From Nematostella vectensis (Eukaryota > Cnidaria > Anthozoa > Actiniaria > Edwardsiidae), in the NCBI RefSeq assembly GCF_932526225.1, contig NC_064048.1:9014515-9078514 (forward strand): 64,000 bases of DNA, given 5' to 3'. This document shows, in pieces, positions 1-35,421 of the stretch. Position numbers and translations under genes: made by a program. Position 1 is the first letter of the stretch; the number at the start of each line of letters is the position of its first letter. Under the pieces are notes generated by a model that was not told the DNA's origin, ran no database searches, and was given only the letters and a program-made list of their open reading frames with translations.

Positions 1-498
1 ATGAAAAAAATAATTTGATTTCAAACAAGTGTGAATCTTGCGGGATCTGACAAAGCATAGATGTACTAATAAAATCTGAAACATTCACGAAAATCGAGCC
101 GAAAATGAGTCTAATATAGGGAACTTAGTGAAAGCTGTTTAGCCAAAACAACCTCGGCGCGCCACCTTGAGCGCCTGCTTCCCTCCGGCAACATTGTATC
201 ACATGGTTACAGCCTCAGATGGGGCGCTAAGAGGATGGACTGAAGTCGAGAAAAAACAGAACGTTTCAGTACATTTGTAACAATGCGATATCGCTTTCTG
301 TGAGTTCACCATGTTATGTATATTTTTTGTCCCTTGGTATATATTTATGTGTTCCTGACCGCGCTGTAATTCAGCATCTATTGCTGCAATAGCGTTGAAA
401 TAAACGATTAAAAAAGATTAAAAATTGTCTCCCCATTTGGTGTGGCTTCCCATGATGTATTTTTTTGCACTTTTTTCATTTGGTTTACACTGTTTCAG
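1..498. other. left-edge non-coding sequence, no gene recognised
   Basis: No exon recognised. It should be intron, or hold the 5' end, of the EF-hand gene whose first visible exon opens with a polypyrimidine tract and AG at 497-498. That exon is entered two bases into a codon, so at least one coding exon lies upstream, either here unrecognised or left of the window. Confidence 0.4.
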
Positions 499-3400
499 AA
501 TCCTTTTTGTCCAAGTACTGCATTCTAAACGAGAGCCAAACGAACTACTATCACAGAATATTCGAGAACGTAAGTACGGCTAGGTGTTTTCTCATATGAC
601 AAATATTTAAATGAAAGCCTTATCTATTCTAGTGCTTTCATACTCCCTTCTCCTAGTCTCCGGCGCTGCCGTTCTTAATGTTAGTCTGAAATTCATCCCC
701 AACGACTTCAGATTGACACGAAAGACGGTTATGTAGGAAACTACCCTCCTAGCTGTGGCCAGGGTTTTGAACGAGTGTTTTGTTTGTCTACGTGGTTTGG
801 TCTACGTGTCCTCAGTCAGTGTCATCATTTTTTTTTTTTTCATTAAGACCCCTGACAAAGTGGCAAGGGTCAAACAATCCTCAACTCTTGCTAAGCAGGG
901 CCGTTTCCAGTCTGCTAACTGGATTCATGTTCAACATTTTTTAACTTTTCTTTGACATGACAGTTTGACGAGGATAACGATGGGTACCTATTTCCGGAGG
1001 AGCTGTTGGAAGCTCTTGAATGTGTCAACAAGAATCTACTGAGCGATTCCCATCTCAAGTACATTTACAGGGTAATTATCAAGATATTGCTTTTAAAACG
1101 CTCTTTTGTCCGATTTCCGGCAGAACGCCTAATTGCTTCCCGAAAAAAAATTAAGTTTCTTTTCTTTTTTTGGCCGTGGCCATAAAATATTTCCTTACAA
1201 CAGTCAAGTCAGGTCTAATCGACTTTTGTAAACTTTCATAATTTCATAAGGTGGGGGGATCTGCTGTTTATATATTGAGTAACTAGTCTTAGAGCGCTGG
1301 AAGTATGGACAGTTCTAATGTATTTGCGGATTTAGGCTAAATTTCTATTTCAGTCATCACTAGCGCGAAAAATGTAAAAGACGATCCTACACATACACAT
1401 AGTTTAATACAACTGGATAAAAGATACGGTGGAGCAAATTTGGATTTGTTCGTATAAATAACCGCTGGGAAGGAACATTTTTTTTCCTTTGTTTGTTTGT
1501 TTGTTTGAAAAGATCTGAAACTGGTCCAAAAAGTTATGCGGATCTCAAAAGGATAAAATTCCCCGTCTTTCGGATGATTTGATTTTATCCCGGTCAATTC
1601 GAGTCCAGCTTATATTTAATTCTCCATAATTGTTGCGATGTAGCGCAGTTGCTGTCGTTGACGTCGTGACTTCCAAGCGCATGATCCAAGCGTGACTTCC
1701 ACTTGGGTAGTCTTTACCGTCATGTCGGCGCCAAAAAGTACAAAAGTAAACGTTGGCTGTTTGAAAACTTAGCAATAACTTAGCGCTTAAATCGGTATAG
1801 AAATGTTTCAGAAATGTATATTATAGCTATTTCCTTGTGTATTGCATAAAATTTACAATCGCCTAAACCAGAAACTAGACAAAATATCATTATCAGACAT
1901 TAGTCTAGGTTCCACACAAATTACAGAAGTTGCTGTAAATAAGAAACCATAATTATAAAGCCTTTTCATCGATTCTAGCTAATTTTACTCGGTAATTAGT
2001 TTTTTTTTTTATTATTTTAATTTTTAAGTAACCCCCTTAACCGTTTTTTATTATCTGCTTAGTATCTGATTAGTATCCGAGGGATTAGTATCTAGGATCA
2101 CCGCGGTAGAGAAACGAAACAAAACTTTGCTCTGCATCAAGTTTGAGTTTGCCAAGACAGACAGAAACTTACATTGAAATGAATCCGTCTCGCTAGTGTC
2201 GGCACGCACGAACAAACATACAAATATGATTATAGTTTATTCAATGTTTGCTGTTGTTGTTTATATGAGGTTTACATAAAAAATACATACAGGTTGAGCT
2301 GTCCATACTTTTGGCCCCAGCGCTGTAAAAAAAGGTGGCATAATGATAAATGTAATTTAACGTTCATTCCAGGCCTTGGAACATTGCGACTGTAGTCTTG
2401 ATTCCGGTGCCGACTTCAAGTTCTTCTCCGTAGTCGCCGCTTTTTCTCAGAGGATCGCAGCACTAGAGTAAGGAGTTAAAATTACTTCTTCGAAATTATA
2501 CCACAGCATTAATATTTTATCGTTTATCATTTCAATGAAAACCAATGAGCAGTTATTGTAAAACACCAGAAATGTGTATGGAATGTTTGTCCCGACCAAT
2601 CGCTTGTGAGATAATTAAACATTCAACTTGAACATGTCTCAACAATCCCCAGTGTCTGAATGGTCGTGTATGTTTAGTTATTCCATACATATTTTAGGCG
2701 CTCACGGTTGCGCGGTAACATTCTGAGAATAGAAAAAAAAAAAATTAAACCCCAAAGTATAGCCATAAATTTTGTATATCCATTGCTCATCTAAATAAAT
2801 TTATGCAACTCAAGAACTCTTTCAACCAAAATGATTTTTTGGAACACATCCACAATACTCCGCGCCGCAAGAAAACCATGACGTCACAATGCCAAGGAGC
2901 CCTACCCTACCATACTACTTTCACCAAGTTTACATGGGCCCTTTCTTTTGCAGTGAATTTGCCAAGGTGCTGATATCCAAGTTAGACTTCAGAGAACTTG
3001 ACTACAAACTCCAGCGGGCAAAGGTAAATTGAATGCATAACATTTAGATACAAGTCCCAGCATCTTCCCCCCCCCCCCACCCTCATTAAGTAAGTGTTAT
3101 CTATTGTTGAACCATTTTTGGCCAGGTTTTCATGCCACTAAGATTATAGGTGTTTAGTATTAGTTGTAAGTAACCCTTTCCTACAAAACATTGTCCGTAA
3201 TATCTCTTTAGGAGTGTAGCACACTCACAGGAACTAAACTTTCTCAAAAGCCCAGTAGGGTGTGTCAGATAAATTGCCAATGTTTGATAATTTATCTTTT
3301 TTTGGACTGAAATACATAATTCAGATTTATGATAATTACATCAAAATTGGCTTCTTGGCCTATAACAATAACACACTTAAAAACATTAAATTGTTACAAC

Positions 3401-3846
3401 CTTATAGAATAGTTTTCATTAACACATGAAATAAAGTGTCAGGAAAACACAAAAGTCAGGAAAACACAAAAGAGAACAATGGAATAAGATCACAATAAAG
3501 CGTAACATGCTTAGGTGTAGTTCATGTGCTAATGAAAATCATTTTAATGGTCTTACATATAATGCTCTTTAAATGATAAAAAGTTTAAGGGGTTTTATAA
3601 CCAATGATTTTTTTTTCTTTCTTCTAGTCTCTATTCAAGTGTTATGCAAGTGAGGACACAAAAACTATGTCCATGGAAGTCTTAATACTTGAACTCACTA
3701 CGGGACGCTTAGGAAAGTCTGAAAAGAGACAAGTTTTGAAGATCCTTGGTCAGACCACCTACTTGGATTTTCTTGATTTCTTGACTTATGTCCCACTTTT
3801 TATTTACATACATGAACAAGTGCTGGCACACCCTCTCCATACTTAA
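499..3846 (+). CDS. EF-hand protein, 5' partial, five visible exons
   Basis: Exons 499-569, 964-1071, 2373-2467, 2954-3023 and 3628-3846 join in a single open frame (phases 2, 0, 0, 2, 0), with GT donors and AG acceptors at every junction, and end in TAA at 3844-3846. The 186 visible residues include one canonical EF-hand: helix ending YYHRIFEN, then the 12-residue loop DEDNDGYLFPEE with Asp at positions 1, 3 and 5, Gly at 6 and Glu at 12. A Ca2+-binding role is therefore likely. The rest (SKLDFRELDYKLQ, a Leu-rich C-terminus with FLDFLTYVPLF and IYIHEQVLAHP) looks helical, and I do not recognise the family. The start codon is not visible. Intron 2 (1072-2372) carries a putative Tc1/mariner-like remnant. 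No partner or pathway can be inferred from the neighbours. Confidence 0.8.
1292..2325. mobile_element. putative Tc1/mariner-like remnant in intron
   Basis: Imperfect terminal inverted repeats face each other. The left starts at 1292 (GAGCGCTGG then AAGTATGGACAG); the right ends at 2325 (CTGTCCATACTT then CCAGCGCTG). Both are flanked by TA (1290-1291 and 2326-2327), the target site typical of Tc1/mariner. The CAAAAGTATGGACA-like terminus is also typical of that superfamily. I did not find a convincing transposase inside, so this is a decayed or non-autonomous copy. Confidence 0.5.
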
Positions 3847-4629
3847 ATATAAACAAATTATAAATAATATAGTATAGTCCCTATCATGACCAGCATCCAA
3901 AAATTGTAACAATTTCTTAAATTAAATAATACCTGTGCCCCCCTCCCATTCAGAAAATTGGGCCATAGCATGGGGTGGGGGTACTGGGGGCATGTGCCCC
4001 CCCCCCCCCCCCCCCAAAAAAAAAAAAACAATCTAAAAAATATATGAGAGAATGACCAGTAGGGTGTGGCTGTGCCCCCCTTTTTTTTAGGCCTGCTACA
4101 ACTTTGGTTTGTAGCTTAAATGACATATTGCACCCTTGCATAGGTGCTGCACTTTTGAGAGCTGAAGGGGACGCTTTTATAGACTGTTCTATTAAATTTT
4201 GTATTATATATTATTTAGATATTTAGAATAGTGACCACAAAATGTAAATAAAAAAATGAAATAAATTCACCATCTTTTTTTCTTTTTTACTCATTTATTA
4301 ATTTTTAATCAGTGTTACAATGTAATTTTCTATATTAATAGCTGCATTGTTGAAGACTGGAAAGTTTTACTCACTGTTGTTTTAACATTAGAATTCTAAT
4401 GCTTTTGTTATGTACAATACAATTTTATATAACCATACATTAGTAATGGTCTGAACAAAATTGTAACACAAAAACATTTCCAACCCTTCAGTTAACCCAC
4501 AAGCCACATTATAATCTGAAGTTAATCTTCAATCATTAAATTATTATCTTCTTTATGTAGTATTATACTATCACATGTTTGACAATCAAGAGATACCTTA
4601 TTATTAACTGCTGATTATATATGTTTTAA
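3847..4629. other. intergenic AT-rich stretch with C homopolymer
   Basis: 3' flank between the EF-hand gene and the convergent TSPO copy 1. It contains a long C run near 3999-4015 next to an A run. The surrounding sequence resembles the G/C-rich ends of dispersed elements elsewhere in the window. No exon seen. Confidence 0.4.
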
Positions 4630-6216
4630 TCACTCATCCTTGATTGCTGGTGTGTTGCGCTTCCAAATGGAGTAGTTGAGGCATGAAGCCAGGGATACCC
4701 AGGCCAGGTAGGGCACCATAAGCCCTGCGGCAAGCTTGCTGATTGGGTAGAATGTATAGATGCAGCCGGCAACAGTGCCCCACAAGAATAATATCTCCAC
4801 AAATGCCTGATAAATAAAGCCCAGTAGTTGATTGATAATGATCCAACAATGTAGAGGTTATCTGCTGCCCTTCATTACTTTTGTTTATCCCTCATACCAC
4901 TGTAAGCCACCTGGGACTTCATGTGATTTGTCTGTATGGTTTGGATGTTCTAACAGTCTGGTATTTTATGACCATGTCAATGAATTTTTCAGTTCTTTTC
5001 TGTATATGCTGATAGTCCATTTTGGTTTTTTCATCTATTGTGTCTGTCAGCCGATTTGTTTGATGTCTGTACATTTCTATCTGTAAATCTGTGACAATGA
5101 CCAGACATACACAACAGATACATGTATGAAAATATAACATATATTTTTGTACATGTTTCTGCTGTGTATGTCTTGTTAATCTTTCTGTGTGTTTTCCTGT
5201 TACATATGCGCCTGTCTGTTTCCTCTCGTGTATTGCATAGTTAGCTTCTATAGTTTGAGTATAGGATAATGTAAGATAGGCAAATGCATTTCTATTATGA
5301 CACTGTTTTAGATTTTATAGAAGTGCTTACAGCTCCCATCTTGTGTGCTCCAAAGAACAGGGGTGTCCACGCCCAGTTCAGCACTATCTGGGACCCATAC
5401 AGGATAAGCGGCAGCTTGGTGGTGCTATTTATCCCACCACCTTCTTTCCACACCAAGTAGGATGAATACCCCATCGCTGTGTAGAGACTGGTCCACACAG
5501 GGCCAAATGCCCAGTTTGGTGGTCTCCACGATGGCTTGTCTAGATCTGTAAATTACAAACACTAACTATCTAAACATGTATTAGTGTGGAGCATTGGGTT
5601 GCTATGAAATAAGACCTCATTTACTATTTCCACTTAATAAAGGAAATACTTTTTTTCTTTTGAAAAATCACATCATATTTTTTTTAATGGTAAAATTGAA
5701 TTTTCATTGCAGTTCTGTTTCTACTTATGATTAGCTAGTAAGTTCTCTGAAATGTATTTTCCTTTAACAGGACTTGAGATGGCTTTTGTTCTTTCCCATT
5801 TGCTTGTTCTTTATAAGAGGTAGTACCCTGATCCCTGACATGACATGCAGCTCAGTTAAAGCCGCATTGTCACCAGTTTACTTCTGCAGGTCCGATGGAA
5901 ACCTCAACCGTTAAAAGACAAAAGAATCTATTAAAATCCGAGATATATAACAGGCCATCCGCTCTAAATTATCAATCACATCCTCAAAGAAACTTCCAAT
6001 AAACACACTGCTTTCAATATTTTGAAATATTTTTCGTGTTTTCCATTAAGGAGATTGTTACGTAATCGACTGGAAGCAAACTGGTGACAATGCGGCTTTA
6101 AACTCACCCTTGTACCAAACCTTGACCTCATTTCTTGTGATTAGACCACCTGCAATGCCGCCAATGTGTGGGAACACACATGCACCCCCTATCTTGAGCC
6201 ACGCTGGACAAGGCAT
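4630..6216 (-). CDS. TSPO: Translocator protein TSPO, tandem copy 1
   Basis: Coding exons on the minus strand are 6216-6108, 5545-5331 and 4806-4630, all with GT-AG junctions, giving 166 aa. Start ATG is 6216-6214; stop TGA ends at 4630. TSPO is an outer mitochondrial membrane five-helix protein that binds cholesterol and porphyrins. Family motifs seen are [15 protein letters not shown], then [14 protein letters not shown], then [16 protein letters not shown], then VPYLAW followed by LNYSIWKR. The last contains a cholesterol-recognition (CRAC-type) L-x-Y-x3-K pattern. Length matches the family (about 169 aa). The start falls where the family normally begins. Intron 1 contains a TTAA MITE right beside the splice donor. 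A second copy lies upstream at 8823-9717. Confidence 0.93.
5860..6097. mobile_element. TTAA MITE family A, copy 1 (in TSPO copy 1 intron)
   Basis: Begins AGCCGCATTGTCACCAGTTT and ends with its inverted copy (…GGTGACAATGCGGCT). It is flanked on both sides by TTAA (5856-5859 and 6098-6101), the target site of piggyBac-type transposition. Related copies are at 40852, 48261 and 63562. No coding capacity. Confidence 0.88.
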
Positions 6217-7586
6217 TGCAGATACTGTAGTACAAGCAAATCTAGCTGTTTAACAGATGTGTCTTATAGAATAATTTCAGTAACACAAACTTTATCAATA
6301 TTCAACATGGCAAAAAAAATGTTTTTTCGTGTGATGGGAAAAACGAGGGGCCGCTCATCAGTGGTCTATTGAAGTCTTGGGGCTCCGGTAACCAAGGAAG
6401 GGAAATATACATTATCTTGGACATTGTGTGGCTGAGAAAAGTTGGTGGTTGGAATAGGCAACACATTGGATACAATGCATATGCTGTTAAATAAAATCCC
6501 TTTGGTTGTTGTATAAAGTAAAAAAGGTCTCATTTTTAGTCCATCTCTCATCTAGTCATCAATGACGTCACAGTTTTGTCATGAACATGTCACTGAACTC
6601 AACTCTGTCTTCATCGTAGCAGATATAGGAAGAGGTTTTATAAGGGGGCTCTCTTGAGGTGCCCAGAAAAAAAATGTAATTTGCAAAAGATACAATATAG
6701 AATATTTGTCTTGGGTGCATGCCCCTATCCATTTGCAACAAAGGAGCCTGGGGCCTATGGAAGGCATAAACCAGAATAGCACTTGTGGATGCACAGCTTA
6801 TAAATGAGATTGTCTGCTAAGATAGGAATTTGTGTCTATATAAGTCCAAAGCAAAATGTAATAGGAAAAAACAAAACAAAAACACCACCCCTGCACATTT
6901 TTATCGGGTCAGCCCCCCCCCCCCCCCCCCCACCCTTTTCAGCAAAATTAGCTAGATCCGCTCCTGCTGTTGTTGCATACTTTTTTAATCTTGATCACTG
7001 TGACATCATCTATGGATTATCAGAGGACAGAGTTGTAAACGCAATAAATATATCGCTTTTAGCACCATTCTCGCCCACAGGACTCTGCGTGGTTCCAAAT
7101 CCAAGATGGCGGCCTTTATAAACGTCAAATATTCTGGATCAAATTTTGCAAAGATGGCAAAAAATATAAATCCCCCGCCTACAAGAAGACTAGCGACAAA
7201 CAATTAATAACTTGAAACATTCATGTCGTTTTACAATTATTCTAAACAAAGACTAGAACAGAACTAGAGCATACACCTCTAAAATAAGCTTACTAACACT
7301 CAAATTTGGAATTGTATGTCATAGTTCAATCCATTTCTCTCATTCCTTCACACAGAAACGGCATGAGAGATATGCAATGGTACATGCATAGATGTCTGAA
7401 TAGAATCGTAAATATACAACATATATCCAAAATCCGAATCTCAAAGGACTAGGAGGGCAAGCTACCAATTGCGAAAAAGAATGCGATTTTCTAGGTCATA
7501 AAATTGATTTATATCTTAGAATGCTGGGCATTTGTCTTTGAAAGCTTTAAACATTCAACAACACGACAAGCAAAGTAGTTTCTTAC

Positions 7587-7650
7587 CGATAAAGTCCTTG
7601 TTCAATCGGTTGGAAATCAACAGATTTGCTAATCTTTGTGGTAACCCTGT
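7587..7650 (-). other. putative 5' untranslated exon of TSPO copy 1
   Basis: The end reads TTTATCG followed by a GTAAGA donor on the minus strand (donor at 7586). The same end, followed by GTAAGAAAT, occurs upstream of TSPO copy 2 (exon end at 10250). A shared splice-donor block upstream of both coding regions suggests a conserved non-coding first exon. The 5' limit is not determined. Confidence 0.4.
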
Positions 7651-8822
7651 GTCAGCTTTGGGCGTCAGTATATAGGAGTCTGGACGTAGGCCATCTCCCG
7701 GCAAAAAAATCGAAACTTTTTACTGTAATCTCCCGGGAATTGATCGAGAATTTCTTATACAGTTCTTGTATTTGAAGCACAATCTCTGGTTTTCGAGCTT
7801 TCAAGGTTGGAAATTAAGTTAAGTATACTTAAGCTTGAAAATCACACCTGAAAAGATGATTTAGGGACGGGGTAGGGGCTACTAAAAGGCTAGGTATTTT
7901 TTCAACCTCCTCCCTAAAAATATCCATTGTACAATAGGGTCGGCGTTATCTTTTTTACATTCAATAATCGCCCATACTCTTTTTTTTTGTTCTCGAGGGG
8001 CACTTCAAGTAGATGGGTATAATAGCGCCTTTTTTAGTATTTTAGTTTTAAATTTTTGCTTTCCTTTGGTTCTACTTGGCATATTAGCGCATTAAATGTT
8101 CTCTTTTGAAAGCAAAAACCTAGTCTCTAGCAATCTAGGGTCAGATCTAGCTTTTTCGCTAGAGAGGTGAGGGGGTTATTTCTTTTGTTACATATGGCTT
8201 TCTGGCAGCCCAATGGGGGTTTAGACCCCCTACACCCTCCCCCTAGATTGCTACTGAAACCCTTCATAAAGTTTGTGCTCCGCCTTGCATTAATAAGAGA
8301 GGCTGCTAAGCAACAAGCCACAATCTTGGTGAGCAAGAGGGGAGGGGGGGGGGGAGATTTTGACAATGGACCCCTTCAAATTTTAGAACCCCACCCCTTA
8401 TGGTGTAAAAAGCTTTTGGATGTCTACCCTTTTTGTAAACCCAGGATTTTAAAGCATTCCCTTCTCCTCAGAGGCTTACAGAGCTTTTTAGAAACTAACA
8501 AATTGGGGGGGGGGGGGGGGGGTGGGAATGGCCCTGAGGATGCTATTGCACTGTGTTCATATTATTTTTATTTTTTATTTTTTAGACTTTTTAAATTTTT
8601 ATAACAATAAGGAGTAGCAATGACAAGCATGATAGTGTATGGATGCATAATTAAGATACTTTCTTGATATTTCTTTGATTTGAATTTCATTTGAATTCAT
8701 TAATTTCATTTTGACTTACATTATCAAAGCTTAAGAAATCATCTTTTACATGGGTTAAACTACCTAAATCAAAATAATCAAACTTATATCCTATGGGGGA
8801 TAACCAAAGTTAGGGAGCAAGA
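7651..8822. other. spacer between TSPO copies, no gene seen
   Basis: It holds the presumed promoter side of TSPO copy 1 and repeat debris: a short inverted pair around 8135/8245 (TCTAGCAATCTAGGG and its complement) and long G runs near 8340 and 8505-8522. Open frames here are low-complexity and not gene-like. Confidence 0.4.
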
Positions 8823-9717
8823 TCACTCATCCTTGATTGCTGGTGTGTTGCGCTTCCAAATGGAGTAGTTGAGGCATGAAGCCAAGGATACCCAGGCCAG
8901 GTAGGGCACCATAAGCCCTGCGGCAAGCTTGCTGATTGGGTAGAATGTATAGATGCAGCCGGCAACTGTGCCCCACATGAATAATATCTCCACAAATGCC
9001 TAGAAAATTAAAAAAAATATATGATCATAAGACAAAACTGTCAGTCTGTCTGTCAATCGGTCGGTCGGTCAGTCTGTCGTTCGGTCTGTCTGTCTGGTCT
9101 TGAAGGAGAGGTGCTGGTAAAATAATAAGTTATTAACAGTTCATTAGATACTACAAAAGTGCTTACAGCTCCCATCTTGTGTGCTCCAAAGAACAGGGGT
9201 GTCCACGCCCAGTTCAGCACTATCTGGGACCCATACAGGATAAGCGGCAGCTTGGTGGTGCTATTTATCCCACCACCCTCTCTCCACACCAAGTAGGATG
9301 AATACCCCATCGCTGTGTAGAGACTGGTCCACACAGGGCCAAATGCCCAGTTTGGTGGTCTCCACGATGGCTTATCTAGTCCTGCAAATTGTACAATTAA
9401 TAATGACTATAGTTGGTGTGACTAGAAAATCTACAGGCAAGCTGTAGAATAACTTGGTGGTCTGCATAGGCGTGGCGAAATCAGGGAAATAAATCAAACC
9501 AAGTAAATGGTATGTTTTAAGAGAGTTGCGGTGTAATTGTAATTGTATATGCCATAACAATATGATTATACAGGCCAGTTATTAAAGATTATAAGTTGAA
9601 CTCACCCTCGTACCATGTCTTGACCTCCTTTCTTGTGATCACACTACCTGCGATGCCGCCAATATGTGGGAACACACAGGCACCCCCTATCCTAAGCCAA
9701 GTCATAGGGCATGCCAT
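8823..9717 (-). CDS. TSPO: Translocator protein TSPO, tandem copy 2
   Basis: Minus-strand coding exons 9717-9606, 9381-9167 and 8999-8823 give 167 aa with the same phases as copy 1. The opening differs (MACPMTWLRIGG versus [11 protein letters not shown]). The second exon differs by about five bases in 215 and the last by three in 177, whereas the first differs at more than 10% of positions plus an indel. All TSPO motifs are intact, including [11 protein letters not shown] and the CRAC-type LNYSIWKR. It should be a functional outer mitochondrial membrane protein. Its upstream exon (ending 10250) lies head-to-head with MAP2K5, so the two may share a promoter region. Confidence 0.93.
9035..9106. 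repeat. (GTCT/GGTC)n tetranucleotide microsatellite
   Basis: Imperfect run of GTCT, GGTC and TCGG tetranucleotides in the last intron of TSPO copy 2. Confidence 0.8.
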
Positions 9718-10249
9718 TGCTGAAAGTATAAAAAATCATATAGTGCATGTTGCATCAAGGCAGAGCAACCTTTTCATTCAGAAATTATAAACTATAAAAC
9801 ATGGAGGGACTAACCACCCCCTGTTCCCCTGCCAATTGAAAAAAAAATGTATTTTTGACATAAAATTGCCGTTGCCTTAAAACAAGAGGTTTATATTTCC
9901 TGGCCATTACCCTCTGGGCTTGTGCCCGGCATTTCGAGCTGTAACAACTATTCCTCGGGCTAGTCAAGTCAGGCAATCGGGCTAGTCAGTGACCTTCGGC
10001 CTCATCAGACCTCATGAACTATATTCGGGCTCGAGAAATAACTATTAATGAGTCATTATTAATATGGTGAATGGTATTGACTAAAACGAAGTTTATATGA
10101 GCAAGGCGAAAGCTCGAAAAAGCGAACAAAAAACGAACAGCGGCGAAATATGTACAAGGACCTACGGAGTGATAGGTAAAATGAAAATCGTTTAAAGTTT
10201 AAACCCGTCCTAAAAACAGAACTACATGTTAAAAAGAGTGATTTCTTAC

Positions 10250-10335
10250 CGATAAAATCTTTGTTTGCTGGAAATCAACAGGACGTCAGCCAGAATGCAG
10301 TGAAGCTGGCACTGGCTTGACGGGAGCCCTGTGGC
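10250..10335 (-). other. putative 5' untranslated exon of TSPO copy 2
   Basis: The minus strand reads …GATTTTATCG then GTAAGAAATC, matching the block upstream of copy 1. Both also share GGAAATCAACAG just upstream. The 5' limit is uncertain. Confidence 0.4.
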
Positions 10336-10651
10336 GCAAAGTTCCAAATTTTCTCTTTGATCATCCACTGTATAAAACGACGACTAGGTTATAAAAAAGA
10401 GTAATTTCAGAATCATGATCATCTGATCTGATTTTCGAATTTGAATAAAAGTAAATTCAAACTGCAGATTCAATTTCAATGTGCGCCTTTTTGTGATAGT
10501 AACATATGTGTTTTTTCTATCTCTCCCCAGGTTTCACTCGGCCTTCAATTTTCGAGAATATTCAATGGCGGCGAAAGGAACTCAAAACAAATCATTTTCG
10601 CCTTCTCCTTTTTTGTTTCTTTAATGGCCGTGATATTTACCGAGAGTATAT
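10336..10651. promoter_or_regulatory. putative bidirectional promoter region, TSPO copy 2 / MAP2K5
   Basis: About 320 bases separate the presumed TSPO copy 2 first exon (minus) from the MAP2K5 start codon (plus). The genes are divergent and both are conserved, so the promoters must lie here or overlap. No core element is claimed. An in-frame TGA at 10631-10633 closes the MAP2K5 frame upstream of its ATG. Confidence 0.35.

Positions 10652-35421
<24,770 letters not shown>

Noticed and set aside
1545-1775. Minus-strand frame inside the TA-flanked element as a transposase fragment
   Set aside because: I could not recognise a DDE signature or helix-turn-helix, so no transposase is claimed.
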